In this document: positions 47,944 through 57,856 of the stretch, piece after piece
How positions within the stretch are numbered: position 1 is the first letter of the stretch
Layout of the letters: the number at the start of each line of letters is the position of its first letter
Assembly: GCF_040784935.1 (NCBI RefSeq)
Contig: NZ_CP160680.1
Span: 5,995,802-6,059,801, forward strand
DNA from: Lewinella sp. LCG006
Lineage (GTDB): Bacteria; Bacteroidota; Bacteroidia; Chitinophagales; Saprospiraceae
Direction of reading: 5' to 3'
DNA: 64,000 nucleotides
The notes under the pieces: model-generated
The model's input: only the letters and a program-made list of their open reading frames with translations
What the model was told of the DNA's origin: nothing
Database searches by the model: none
Translations under genes and position numbers: made by a program

Positions 47944-48960
47944 ATGTCTACGGAAATGCCAAATATGGGTAAAGAAAAATCCTTCTGGAAACGCCCTGAA
48001 GGAGTTACAGGCTTAATTTTTCTCGCGGCTTTGGTCGCTGGTGCAGGCTATGTAATTTCTGTTGTCAACTGGCCACTTATTTTCGCCAACACCCTCTATC
48101 TAGCAGGTACACTAGCCGTGGTAGGTGTAGTCGCCTACATGGTGCTTGATCCCAAAATGCGAAACTTGATTGGCTACGCCTACAAAAGCTTCATGCGTGG
48201 GCTAACTGGCATGTTTGTCAATATTGATCCGATCGGGATTTTAAAAAGCTACATCGAAGACCTGGAAAACAACCTCGTCAAGATGCGTACTCAGATTGGA
48301 AAGCTACGTGGACAGATGCGACAGATGCTTAGCTTGATCGAGGGCAATGAAGCTGAAATCAATAAGCAGATGAAACTGGCTAGTGCTGCCAAGGATAAGA
48401 ATATGGACCAGCAAATGGTGCTTTCTTCTCGTAAGGCTGCCCGCTTGAAGGAAAGCAATGAAAAATACCGGGTACTTCACCAACGTATGGAAGTAATGTC
48501 GCGCATCCTGAACAAGATGCATGACAATTCAGAAATCCTGTTGGAAGATACCAAAGATCAGGTGAAACTAAAAGAACAGGAGCGTAAGGCCATCCGTGCT
48601 TCGCATTCAGCCATGCAATCGGCCATGAGTATCATTTCTGGCGATCCAGACAAACGCGCTATGTTTGATATGGCCATGGAGGCCGTTGCAGAAGATGTGG
48701 CCAGCAAAGTAGGGGAGATGGAGCGTTTTATGGAAATGTCGGCCAACTTTATGGACTCGGTTGACTTGCAAAACGGTGTCTTTGAAGAAGATGGTCTCCG
48801 GATGCTCGAGCAGTGGGAGCAGCAAAGTACCTTGATGTTATTGGGGGAAGGACAGCGCAAAAGCAATACGCTCGACCTGGATTCCGCGCCATCACAACTT
48901 GCTGAAGGCCAGGAGCGCTCAAATAAAAGCGCGGAGGGCTACGACAACTTATTTAAGTAA
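47944..48960 (+). CDS. Membrane-anchored PspA/ESCRT-III-like coiled-coil protein
   Basis: A 338-aa protein. Two hydrophobic segments (21-41, GLIFLAALVAGAGYVISVV; 46-68) form a hairpin anchor. A long alpha-helical region of about 230 residues then begins NIDPIGILKSYIEDLENN and continues VKMRTQIGKLRGQMRQMLSL. This recalls the helix alpha1-alpha2 hairpin of PspA/Vipp1, where D..R.L..YI.D.E..L is typical. PspA proteins are soluble, so the added anchor is unusual. The C-terminal 50 residues are low complexity, polar and probably flexible. A role in membrane protection or remodelling is inferred. Confidence 0.65.
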   Translation: MSTEMPNMGKEKSFWKRPEGVTGLIFLAALVAGAGYVISVVNWPLIFANTLYLAGTLAVVGVVAYMVLDPKMRNLIGYAYKSFMRGLTGMFVNIDPIGILKSYIEDLENNLVKMRTQIGKLRGQMRQMLSLIEGNEAEINKQMKLASAAKDKNMDQQMVLSSRKAARLKESNEKYRVLHQRMEVMSRILNKMHDNSEILLEDTKDQVKLKEQERKAIRASHSAMQSAMSIISGDPDKRAMFDMAMEAVAEDVASKVGEMERFMEMSANFMDSVDLQNGVFEEDGLRMLEQWEQQSTLMLLGEGQRKSNTLDLDSAPSQLAEGQERSNKSAEGYDNLFK

Positions 48961-48975
48961 ATCCCACGCTATTAT

Positions 48976-51900
48976 CTACTTGAACGGTGTGTACCCTGGT
49001 TCTTCTTCCAGGTACACACCGTTTTCCATGGAGGAATAATTAAGTTCTTCCAGCAATTGTTTTGCTTTGTTAGCTCTACGCCGGGGGCTTATGCTGTAGA
49101 GCGTATAGTTGACCAACTGCTCGTCCAGAAACGCTCGTTGTTGTTGATCTCCCGAGAAAAAGCCAACGACCCCCAATCGATTCTCTTCTTCATCAAGGTC
49201 AAAAGAGAAAACGTAGGCCCGGCGAACTTCTCCTCTAAACAAAACTTTGACGATGTCTACGACCTCCAAATCAGCAACTACACCCAGAGGGGAAACTTCT
49301 TCCAGAAACAAGTAACGGGCGATCGCTTCTTGTTCGTAATACTTACGACCTACTTCTTCCAGCAGCCCGTACTCATTGAGCAGTCTCAAAAAGGGGACTT
49401 GCAAACTATCCACTTTCAAGATTTGCTTCCAGTTGCGTTTGGCTGCTGCTTCTCCCTTACTGAATAGATAAGCTGCGGCTGACAAAGTGGCCCAATTGAC
49501 TTCTGGCTGGTCGTAGAAGGCGTTGGCTAATTCGAGTATTACAGGCTGTGTTGTAAACATCCGGTAGAGGCCAAAGATGGTCTCCGGCAGGTCTTTCCCC
49601 GCTGCTGGCGTCCAATGAGCTAAACGCTCACGACCACGATCAATAAACAGCTGTTGACTGGCCAATATGTCCCTATTATCAAGAGAATCCTGCTCCAACA
49701 CCTGCCGTGCAAGTTCCCAAACAAGCAGGGGCTCTTTTCCCTGAGTAAGTAATCGGTTAAAGCTGGGCCAATACGCAACAATCAATGAAGTCTTCTGGTC
49801 AAAGGCGGCCAGTGCAGCTTCCGAAAGGGCAGGCGTTGACGAGTCGTCATCCTCCAGCAATCGGAACAGCAATGCGTATCCTTCAGGTTGGTCAGCGGCG
49901 GCCAGGGAGGTAATAATAACTTTTCTGAGTGCAGCATCAAGATTGTCATCTTGGTAGATTTGCTGAAGTACTTGCTGGCCGTATTCTCCTGCTCTTAGAA
50001 AGGCGGGTAAAAGCTTGTCGATGATACTTTTTGCTTGCCCATAGGTCAACCACGAATTGTCTAAAAAGACCTTTCTTAAGGCAGGTAAATCATGCTGATC
50101 AAGCGACAAATCAGGATCGAGGACTTTTATAGCGTCTGTCAGCAGCAACGAATCCTGCGTTTGTAAACCTTCAAAAAGTGTTGCTGTCCGAGGAGCAAGC
50201 AAGTTGAAAGTAGCAGGAAGCTGCCAATCATCTTCTTCGAAAAACTGCTGAGCATTTAGTCCTTGGAGCACCTCTTCAGAGGCAATCATTTGCTTGCGTA
50301 CCCAATAACGTCCACGGTGATAGTATTGAATTCGTTTGAGCAGTTGCTCATGCCCTGTTGTGTAAGTTCTTTCATAAACTTCCTGGGTGGATTTCAGGTA
50401 ATTAATGCTTTCTTCTTGAAGTTCATCTTTGGTTTGCACTAAATGAGCAAGTCCCTTTTCTAAAAAAGCTACACTGTCTTTTATGCTAATGAGAGAGGGG
50501 TAAAAGAAGACATCGACAAGATAATTGGCACTAGTGGCTGGATCTACTGCATGTAATTGGTATTGTAGTTTTGCAGGTTGGTCATAGGCCCTTCTCAAAT
50601 CAATAATTTCGGGATCTGCTTTAACGGGTAGCGCGATTGACAACTGGTCCTTAATAATTTCCACCCTATTTACTGGTGGTGAAACCATCGGTGTAAGGTG
50701 GAATGAAGGAAAAAACTTCTTGGTTGTTTTGCCATTTTCTACATCGACCTGACTAAGCAGATACAAGCGGTTGGCCCTAGCAATCACTTGACCGGAAAAC
50801 AACAAGCCATTCTCTGCAAATTCTCCTTGCAGCAACCAGCGAGGGCACCCCTCAAAAGTATCGCGACGTGTCACTTGTAGCTCTAAATTATAAAGTGCTT
50901 CGAGGTAAGAACGTCCTTCTTGAAGCTGAGTGGCTTCGTTTTCCCATTGTCCTGCTGGCAAATAATCATAATACTGGCACCACACAGAGGCCATGGGCGC
51001 TTCAAAACCTGCCCGATAAGTATGGAGTGGGTATTCCGTGGCTTTGTCGTACGGAAATTCGTCATTGATCAGCGCACGACCATAGGTGTAATGATGGGGT
51101 AGCTTCAATTCAAAACCACCTAAGGTATCATGTACCGTCACCCATTTTGCCTGGCTCTTTTTCCGCAAATGAAATTTCTGCAAAAAGGTATCGACACCAG
51201 CCAGTTCTTCCAGCGTGCTTTCCTCATAAGCCCCCACCTGAAGGTAGTACAGCGTTTGATCAAAATGGAAGGTATAAGCCTGGTAATACTTAAACTCTTC
51301 GGCTGGTTTGGTCAATTTGTAGGAGAAACCCTCTATCCCTTCATGAACAATAGGGGTCTTTTCCTCTATTTCATAACCATCTTGCACAAAAAACTGGTCA
51401 TCAAAGTCATCGTAATCCAGGGGAAGGATACTCGAATTCATCAGCAAATAGGAGGCTCCACGACCAATATCGAAAGAGAAGTAACTCGTTGAGGCTGGTT
51501 CTGAATTCTCGTAAACAAAACCAAGGGGCATGGCAAAAGAATAAACATCATTATGGCTCGTGATTTCAGGCCAGGGGCGTACTGTTGTTGGAATTAGAAA
51601 GCTATCGCGTAAGCCAGTGAAAGTAGGGGTGACCCTACGCAAGGTATAGCCGGCTTTTCTCAATAATTCAAGCACGCCTTCTTCTCCCGGCAAGTGGGCA
51701 GCCCCCACGATGCTGAACAAGCGCTCTTGCGGCATAATTTGGGCCATCCGCTCGACCATGATGTAGTTGCGAGCAATGAGAGACAGCTGATTAAACTCGG
51801 TGGGGTCCGATTCGATGAAAGCGGCAATTGGCTCAAGCTCACCGGTATAGTACAAGCGCAATAATTCATCAGGGTTTCGGCTAAACCAGGAAAAATTCAA

Positions 51901-52500
51901 TTGATTGTTAGGAAACGGAGCATTGTCTTTTTCGTAAAGATGATTTTCAATTTCTTCAAGACCATAATGCTTTTTACCCAGACTGCGCCCCACGTCCATA
52001 AGGTAAGCGTCCAACATGGTTGGCATAAAACCACTGTTGCGGAGTTCCATCCCCTGACCAAGCCCTTTGAGTAGCGTCCGAAAATCAGCGGCCGAAGCAT
52101 CTTCCTCCGCTACCTGATTACTGTCTGGTATAAATATTTTCTCATGGATGAACCGAATATAAGACGAATCGACAGTGACCTCTTTTTTCCCTATGTAAAG
52201 CGCTACAATGCGCTGCATCGCTGAATCGAGATGAATTTCGTTAGCAACTGCATCCACAGCCTGAAGACACAATAATAGCGAGTCTGGAAATTCAAAAACA
52301 GACTTGTACCTAACATGCATGGAGCCAAAGACATAGGAAGGTGCAGGCAAATCCTTTCCGGAAATTTCCCATAGGAGTGCATAGTTACTGCGTGAGCTAT
52401 CCTGCACGGATTGTGATAGGAGAGGGGCGCTTAATGCCAATAAAATTCCTAAGGAACTGAAGGAACTTAAGAAATCAATACGGCCAAACCAAGAATGCAT
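48976..52500 (-). CDS. Large TraB/GumN-family protein with C-terminal helical repeats
   Basis: A 1174-aa protein with a signal peptide (ending SAPLLSQ). Residues about 40-305 are a TraB/GumN (TIKI) domain: LLWEISGKDLPAPSYVFGSM with GSMHV, DAVANEIHLD, DVGRSLGKKHYGLEE and FSIVGAAHLPGEEGVLELL. The GxxH motifs belong to a proposed metal-dependent protease fold. After it come two similar beta domains (about 310-440 and 450-620), then about 450 residues of HEAT-like helices (ALRKVIITSLAAADQPEGYA). Usual GumN proteins have about 300 residues, so most of this protein is additional. It converges on the PspA-like gene across 15 bp. Confidence 0.8.
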   Translation of the reverse strand: MHSWFGRIDFLSSFSSLGILLALSAPLLSQSVQDSSRSNYALLWEISGKDLPAPSYVFGSMHVRYKSVFEFPDSLLLCLQAVDAVANEIHLDSAMQRIVALYIGKKEVTVDSSYIRFIHEKIFIPDSNQVAEEDASAADFRTLLKGLGQGMELRNSGFMPTMLDAYLMDVGRSLGKKHYGLEEIENHLYEKDNAPFPNNQLNFSWFSRNPDELLRLYYTGELEPIAAFIESDPTEFNQLSLIARNYIMVERMAQIMPQERLFSIVGAAHLPGEEGVLELLRKAGYTLRRVTPTFTGLRDSFLIPTTVRPWPEITSHNDVYSFAMPLGFVYENSEPASTSYFSFDIGRGASYLLMNSSILPLDYDDFDDQFFVQDGYEIEEKTPIVHEGIEGFSYKLTKPAEEFKYYQAYTFHFDQTLYYLQVGAYEESTLEELAGVDTFLQKFHLRKKSQAKWVTVHDTLGGFELKLPHHYTYGRALINDEFPYDKATEYPLHTYRAGFEAPMASVWCQYYDYLPAGQWENEATQLQEGRSYLEALYNLELQVTRRDTFEGCPRWLLQGEFAENGLLFSGQVIARANRLYLLSQVDVENGKTTKKFFPSFHLTPMVSPPVNRVEIIKDQLSIALPVKADPEIIDLRRAYDQPAKLQYQLHAVDPATSANYLVDVFFYPSLISIKDSVAFLEKGLAHLVQTKDELQEESINYLKSTQEVYERTYTTGHEQLLKRIQYYHRGRYWVRKQMIASEEVLQGLNAQQFFEEDDWQLPATFNLLAPRTATLFEGLQTQDSLLLTDAIKVLDPDLSLDQHDLPALRKVFLDNSWLTYGQAKSIIDKLLPAFLRAGEYGQQVLQQIYQDDNLDAALRKVIITSLAAADQPEGYALLFRLLEDDDSSTPALSEAALAAFDQKTSLIVAYWPSFNRLLTQGKEPLLVWELARQVLEQDSLDNRDILASQQLFIDRGRERLAHWTPAAGKDLPETIFGLYRMFTTQPVILELANAFYDQPEVNWATLSAAAYLFSKGEAAAKRNWKQILKVDSLQVPFLRLLNEYGLLEEVGRKYYEQEAIARYLFLEEVSPLGVVADLEVVDIVKVLFRGEVRRAYVFSFDLDEEENRLGVVGFFSGDQQQRAFLDEQLVNYTLYSISPRRRANKAKQLLEELNYSSMENGVYLEEEPGYTPFK

Positions 52501-52684
52501 GTGTAGTGAATTTGCAGATAGAACGTAATTAGCCGCCGCTTAGTGAAAAGTGGTTGCTTAAAATTAGAAAATTTTAGTAATAATATTTCTCAGGGGCATT
52601 TTTACTTAGTACTTTGACGAAAATAAACACATTAGGCTTTCTCTGGCGATTTTTAAAAATTACTTTTTTTGATTATTCCTGATT

Positions 52685-55684
52685 ATGCCTCCAAATTTAC
52701 AAAAATGGTTCCTAGGAATAGGATCACTTCTATGGATATGCTGGGTTGTAATGATGTACATTGGGTACCACCCTCAGCATATACAGCTCTTTAAGGAGCA
52801 TCCCTATTTGTTGTTGATCGTGTCGACAATAACCGTGGGTGCTGGGAGCGCTTATTACTCGTATAAACGGTTGAAACAAAAAAAAATCTGGGTCATTCCT
52901 ATTCGAGGAGTAGTACTTATTGTAGTTTTTTTGCTTGCAGGTTTGTTGGTGCTTTTTCAATTCCGGGCAGCCATTACATTAGATCGCCCAACAGCAGTTA
53001 GTGCTGGTGTTTTCTTTGTATTAAACAGCAGTTGGTATTTACTTTTATTCCTAATAATTGGAGCAGGCCTTGCTTCTATAGGGCATTTTATCACGAAAAG
53101 AATTGGCCTCCACCAAGGGAGTCGCCTTTTTGATATAGCGGTTGGTTGTGCTATGGGAATTATCCTTAGTACCTTTTTGGGGCTCTTTGGGGTATTATAT
53201 GGTGCAGTTTTAGGTGTAGTTATGTTAATATTTGCTTTTTTTGAACGCCAATACTTACTAACTGCTTCCCAGGAATGGCTACTCAAAAAACAGCAATGGA
53301 GAATTACTAAATGGTGGGAGTTGTCAATTGCATTAGTGGGGATGCTTTTGTTGGGGATTTATTGGATTGGTGGGATAAAAGCATTTGCAACAGGTTTTGA
53401 TGGTTCAGCACTTTATGCTAATCTAGCCCAATTGATTCCTCAATATCATGGTTTGCCAGGAGCCTACCAAGCTTTTGGGTGGTCGGTTGTCATGAGTTGG
53501 GGCGAGTTGTTGTTTGGCAGTACCACTTTCAGCTTACTTCTTTCACAGGCCGTTTACTTCCCCGCTTTAGTATTAGCATATCAACTTGTTCGAAAATGGC
53601 TAAAGGAACCCTATGCCCTTCTTCTTATAGTATTAGTGCTTAGCTTGCCGATGGTTAATTTTCAAGCCATGGTAGATGAAAAAGTTGATTTTGGTCTTTT
53701 GTTCATCAGCTTAGCTATTCTCTACCAGTTGTTTCATTGGCCAGTTCCAACCCAAAAATACACGTTAGCTTATTGCTTGCTACTAGGAGGACTAATGGGT
53801 GTTGGTTTTAGTATCAAGTACACTGCCATTTTCCTATTTGTGGCAGTCGCTGGTATACTTTGCTTTAGAGCGGGAAGAGCACTACTTCTCTGGTCATCTA
53901 TAATGATTCTTTTAGGTATCTTTTTCTTAGCAGGCTTTTACGAATGGGGTAATCTACCTCTTTCGCTTGTAGAAGCCCGAATATTGGGTGCAGCCACTAC
54001 AGGTGCCGGATTGCTTATTGCGGTCATAAGTATTCGGCGCACACAGATGGAATTTATTCCCTTTTTACGCTCACTGACAGTAATTGGATGCGCATTTTTT
54101 TTAGCATTTCTTCCATGGGGAATTAAGCATTTGGGAGAACATCAATACCAGCTTTCACTAAATAATTTCCTGCAAGGAAAACCAGATCGCATTGAAATAA
54201 GCGTTCCCCCTGAGTTGCTTTCTAATCATTTCAATAGGTCCCCTTTAGAAACAGGAACCCTGCGTAATCTAGTGCTCCTGACCAGCGATCAAAACACACC
54301 TGTACAACATGAGCAAATCGATATAACAGACAAAGAAGAAAAGGCACTGGAAGGAAACGCTCGGCGCGAAGAATTGCAGCGTTATCTAGGTTATGAAGAA
54401 GGAATTTGGCGCTATTTAAGTATCCCTTTTGACCTCACGCTCAACCTAAACGTCAGCGGGTTAAGACACCAGGAGATAGGTTTCATTTTTCTGGCTTTAT
54501 TTCCGCTACTGTTGTTATTCTTTGGAACAGGTAGTTGGTGGAAGAATAGTCTTTTAGTAGTAATGATGGGTTTCTGGATAGGAAGTTGTTTTTGGTCCCT
54601 TGCTGAAGGTAGTACAGCCATCGCTCAGCAAGAAGGAATGGCCGCTTATCAATCTGGTTTCTGGAAAGTTTATCCTGAAAATATAGACGGCACTTTTTAT
54701 CAAGTCTGGATAAACATACAAAGCCCATTTGTGGGAATAAGCGCCTTGTTTTCAACGGTTTATGATGCTGTTTCAACGTTACCAGCAACCATCTACCTAC
54801 CTTTGTTATTAATTGTGATTTTCTTACTGAGCTACCTATTGAAAGAGACAAAAAAATCCTGGCCCCAGAGTCTCAAAGAGCTACTTGCCGGTTTGCTTGC
54901 ATTTTCCATTGTCTGGATAATTTTAGGCAATGGCATTACTTGGTACGCCATGTTGCTGTGGGTTCTTTTTCCCGTGCTGTTATTTTATGAAATGCAATCT
55001 ACAGCTAGAGAGCGTAAAGAAAAAGTTACCCTTTCCAGCTCACCGGCACAACAATGGATAGCCAGCCTTATCGGTATAGCAGCAGTTGTTCAAATAGTAA
55101 TTAACTTGGGCATTGTACTTAGTAGCTCACAACCCGCTCAACCCGCCGCTTATATCTATAATTGGCCCATGGTAGCATATTTATCCGATGGTAGCTTAAC
55201 CCGTGAAAAGACTTATCGCCTTTTCGATAATATATCGCAAGATATTTGCAATGTCATCAATGGCGATAAAAACAGTAAGGTTTATAGGGTCAATACTTAT
55301 TTAAATTATCATATTGACCGCAACGATCAACGTGTATATGAGGACAATCAACTGCAGTATTTTGCTGAACTAAGCCATATCACCAACAGCGAAACAGCGT
55401 TTTTAGACATCCTGAAAACTAATGGGATAAATTACTTACTTTACGATATCAATACACCTTCTTTGGATCAGACGCCAGAACAATCCCTACGTAAAAAATG
55501 CAGTAATCTGCTGCGTCTCCTTCTACAAAGTGGGAGGGCCGAGATTGTAATGACAGACAACTATGTGGCGGCTCCTGATGCAGATTTTATCCAACTCCCT
55601 AATGGACAGCGAGCTCAAGCTCGCCAAGGCTTGATGGGACAGACCGTTTATCAGGGGAGGATTGTTTTGTTTAAGATCAACTAA
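52685..55684 (+). CDS. Large GT-C-like polytopic membrane glycosyltransferase
   Basis: A 999-aa protein with about twenty hydrophobic segments through residue 800 (for example VVLIVVFLLAGLLVLFQF and SIALVGMLLLGIYWIGGI), a short soluble insertion near 500-580, and a soluble C-terminal domain of about 180 residues. An Asp in the first large external loop (FATGFDGSALYANLAQL) sits where GT-C enzymes have their catalytic acid. The architecture is that of lipid-linked sugar transferases or dolichol-phosphate-sugar-dependent enzymes. The GT2 and DUF2304 genes follow within 12 nt, which could supply a polyprenyl-phosphate sugar donor. Confidence 0.7.
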   Translation: MPPNLQKWFLGIGSLLWICWVVMMYIGYHPQHIQLFKEHPYLLLIVSTITVGAGSAYYSYKRLKQKKIWVIPIRGVVLIVVFLLAGLLVLFQFRAAITLDRPTAVSAGVFFVLNSSWYLLLFLIIGAGLASIGHFITKRIGLHQGSRLFDIAVGCAMGIILSTFLGLFGVLYGAVLGVVMLIFAFFERQYLLTASQEWLLKKQQWRITKWWELSIALVGMLLLGIYWIGGIKAFATGFDGSALYANLAQLIPQYHGLPGAYQAFGWSVVMSWGELLFGSTTFSLLLSQAVYFPALVLAYQLVRKWLKEPYALLLIVLVLSLPMVNFQAMVDEKVDFGLLFISLAILYQLFHWPVPTQKYTLAYCLLLGGLMGVGFSIKYTAIFLFVAVAGILCFRAGRALLLWSSIMILLGIFFLAGFYEWGNLPLSLVEARILGAATTGAGLLIAVISIRRTQMEFIPFLRSLTVIGCAFFLAFLPWGIKHLGEHQYQLSLNNFLQGKPDRIEISVPPELLSNHFNRSPLETGTLRNLVLLTSDQNTPVQHEQIDITDKEEKALEGNARREELQRYLGYEEGIWRYLSIPFDLTLNLNVSGLRHQEIGFIFLALFPLLLLFFGTGSWWKNSLLVVMMGFWIGSCFWSLAEGSTAIAQQEGMAAYQSGFWKVYPENIDGTFYQVWINIQSPFVGISALFSTVYDAVSTLPATIYLPLLLIVIFLLSYLLKETKKSWPQSLKELLAGLLAFSIVWIILGNGITWYAMLLWVLFPVLLFYEMQSTARERKEKVTLSSSPAQQWIASLIGIAAVVQIVINLGIVLSSSQPAQPAAYIYNWPMVAYLSDGSLTREKTYRLFDNISQDICNVINGDKNSKVYRVNTYLNYHIDRNDQRVYEDNQLQYFAELSHITNSETAFLDILKTNGINYLLYDINTPSLDQTPEQSLRKKCSNLLRLLLQSGRAEIVMTDNYVAAPDADFIQLPNGQRAQARQGLMGQTVYQGRIVLFKIN

Positions 55685-55696
55685 GCTACTTGTATT

Positions 55697-56386
55697 ATGA
55701 CTGCGAGAACTTTCCCGATTCACCTAATGCTACCCGCTTATAACGAGGGTAAAGTCATTGCAGAAGTGATTCGAGAAATAAAAATGATCATTGAATGCCC
55801 CATTATCGTTATTGATGATGGGAGTACCGATGATACAGCTCTGTGCGCGCGACAGGCGGGCGCACGGGTTATCAGTCATCCAATCAATAGGGGAGCAGGG
55901 GCCGCCTGTATGACAGGTATTAGCCTGGCACGCCAAGAAGGCTATACTTGTCTTGTCTTCATGGATGCCGATGGACAGCATGATCCCAAGGATGTAGATA
56001 CCTTGGTAAATGCTCAACAAGAACAAAACCTAGATCTGGTTATTGGAAGTAGATTTATGCAAAAGAATGAAGGTATCCCTTTATTGAGACGATTCTTCAA
56101 TTTACTGGCAAATCTGCTAACGAATAGCTTCTCAACTCATCGCTATTCTGATACTCAATCAGGCTTTCGCTTGTTAAACCAAAATGCAATTGATCGACTA
56201 GAGTTGGTTCAGGATGATTTTAGCTACTGCAGTGAAATGATCATCCAAGCGGAAAGAGCAAAGATAAGGGTAGGGGAGTGCCCGATCAGTGTGAGGTACA
56301 CCGATTATTCGATTCGTAAAGGCCAGGATTTCCAGGTAGGGTTATTTACAGCCTTTCATTTTTTGTGGAAATTAATCTTTAAGTAA
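55697..56386 (+). CDS. Family 2 glycosyltransferase (polyprenyl-phosphate sugar synthase type)
   Basis: A 229-aa GT-A enzyme. The nucleotide-sugar site has PAYNEGKVI, VIDDGSTDDTA and GAGAACMTGISLARQEGYTC (partial), with DxD in VFMDADGQHDPKD, and RYSDTQSGFRLLN as in DPM1-like synthases. There is no C-terminal membrane part; that role is likely taken by the DUF2304 protein, whose gene starts at the next base. Expected product: a polyprenyl-phosphate hexose used by a GT-C enzyme such as the upstream 999-aa protein. Confidence 0.92.
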   Translation: MTARTFPIHLMLPAYNEGKVIAEVIREIKMIIECPIIVIDDGSTDDTALCARQAGARVISHPINRGAGAACMTGISLARQEGYTCLVFMDADGQHDPKDVDTLVNAQQEQNLDLVIGSRFMQKNEGIPLLRRFFNLLANLLTNSFSTHRYSDTQSGFRLLNQNAIDRLELVQDDFSYCSEMIIQAERAKIRVGECPISVRYTDYSIRKGQDFQVGLFTAFHFLWKLIFK

Positions 56387-56737
56387 ATGGTAGAGATAAG
56401 ACTATTTCAATGGTTGGTGCCATTAGTCATTTCCTTATTTATTCTCAATCAGTTTCTTCGGTATCGGCGAGGAAGAATTAATCTAGGTGAAGCTGTTTTT
56501 GCCGTTTTACTTTGGTTGAGTGTAGCACTACTAGCTGTTTTTCCAGACGAAATCTCCTCTTTTATTGCTCGTTTGTTTGGCATCAAGAGCAATACCAATG
56601 CGGTATTGTTTCTGGGTTTAGGCTGCCTGTTTTATTTTCAGTATCGTCTATACCAGTTACAGGTAAAACAACGGAGGGATTTAACACAACTTAGTAGAAA
56701 GATAGCCTTGCTCAAGTTCAAAGAAGAAGGCAAATGA
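56387..56737 (+). CDS. DUF2304 membrane protein
   Basis: A 116-aa protein with three hydrophobic helices (LFQWLVPLVISLFILNQFL, LGEAVFAVLLWLSVALLAVF, NAVLFLGLGCLFYFQYRLY) and a basic cytosolic tail with a short coil. The RRGRINLGEAVFAVLLWLSV pattern is that of DUF2304. The family is repeatedly found next to GT2 enzymes lacking membrane anchors and probably recruits them to the membrane. It starts at the base after the GT2 stop codon and overlaps the GT4 start as ATGA. Confidence 0.85.
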   Translation: MVEIRLFQWLVPLVISLFILNQFLRYRRGRINLGEAVFAVLLWLSVALLAVFPDEISSFIARLFGIKSNTNAVLFLGLGCLFYFQYRLYQLQVKQRRDLTQLSRKIALLKFKEEGK

Positions 56738-57822
56738 AAATTTTGTTCGTTTTGGAACATTATTACCCCTACTTAGGTGGAGCAGAGAAGCTTTTCCAGC
56801 AAGTAGCAGAGGCTTTTGCAGAAGATGGACACCAAGTTACCATAGTCACAACTTTATTTAAGCGAGAGCTTCCAAAACAAGAGATGATCAATGGTGTGAA
56901 AATTCATCGACTCGCATGTCAGTCTCGCTTTCTGTTTACTTTTTTGAGTATGCCATTGGTATGGAAACATGCCTCTTCAACAGACCTACTAATAACTACG
57001 ACCTACAATGCCGCCTTACCCAGTTGGATTATTGGAAAGTTGAGAAGAAAGAAAACGATACTCGTCTTTCATGAGTACTGGGGTAAATTATGGTTTTCGC
57101 TACCTTATCTAAACCTGTTCCAGCAGACTATGTTTTTTGCTTATGAATGGTTGATTATCCATTTGCCTTTCTATCAGTACATTGCTGTTTCAAAATCTAC
57201 CCAACAGCGATTGATAGGGGTAGGCGTTCCCCGCAAGCGAATAAGCCAAATTTACAATGGTATAGATTACAACAGTTTTCGTTCTTATCCGTGGGCCCCA
57301 CAGGGCGATTTCACTTTGTTGTACTATGGTCGATTGGGTATTTCAAAAGGATTGAATTTACTTTTACCTGCTTGGAAAGCGTTTAAAGAACTTGGCTATA
57401 CAGGGCAGTTGCAACTGGTCATACCTAAATATCCACAGTTGCTTTACCGAGAGGTTTGTGATATGATAAGAAAACTGAATTTTTCAGGGGGAGACGTCCA
57501 GCTTTTTCACGAATTAGAAGAGCATATCTTATTTACTCAAGTAAGCAAAGCTCACGCGGTAATCATTCCCTCTTACAGTGAAGGTTTTTGCTTTGTAGCT
57601 GTAGAAACAATGGCCATTGGCACCCCGATTATTTCTTCAGGAAAAGGATCACTGAAAGAGGTAGTCAATGGCACATTCATAGAGATTAGAGAACTTACCA
57701 CAGAAGGAATCCTTGAGGCACTAGAAAAAAGTATTAAAGGAGATTGGCTGCATACTCCAAATCAGCTATTCCCTTTAGAAGAAGCCAGGAAAAAATACAT
57801 TCAACTTATCTCCCAAATATAA
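56734..57822 (+). CDS. Family 4 glycosyltransferase
   Basis: A 362-aa GT-B enzyme. The N-terminal glycine loop is YYPYLGGAEKLFQQVAEAF. The nucleotide-sugar domain starts near YNGIDYNSFR, followed by LLYYGRLGISKGLNLLLPA, and HAVIIPSYSEGFCFVAVETM contains the E-x7-E motif (E-GFCFVAV-E). GT4 enzymes transfer sugars from nucleotide donors with retention. It is translationally coupled to the DUF2304 gene. The specific sugar cannot be predicted. Confidence 0.94.
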   Translation: MKILFVLEHYYPYLGGAEKLFQQVAEAFAEDGHQVTIVTTLFKRELPKQEMINGVKIHRLACQSRFLFTFLSMPLVWKHASSTDLLITTTYNAALPSWIIGKLRRKKTILVFHEYWGKLWFSLPYLNLFQQTMFFAYEWLIIHLPFYQYIAVSKSTQQRLIGVGVPRKRISQIYNGIDYNSFRSYPWAPQGDFTLLYYGRLGISKGLNLLLPAWKAFKELGYTGQLQLVIPKYPQLLYREVCDMIRKLNFSGGDVQLFHELEEHILFTQVSKAHAVIIPSYSEGFCFVAVETMAIGTPIISSGKGSLKEVVNGTFIEIRELTTEGILEALEKSIKGDWLHTPNQLFPLEEARKKYIQLISQI

Positions 57823-57856
57823 AGTGCGAACTAAACCTGCGTAACATAGCCAAAGA

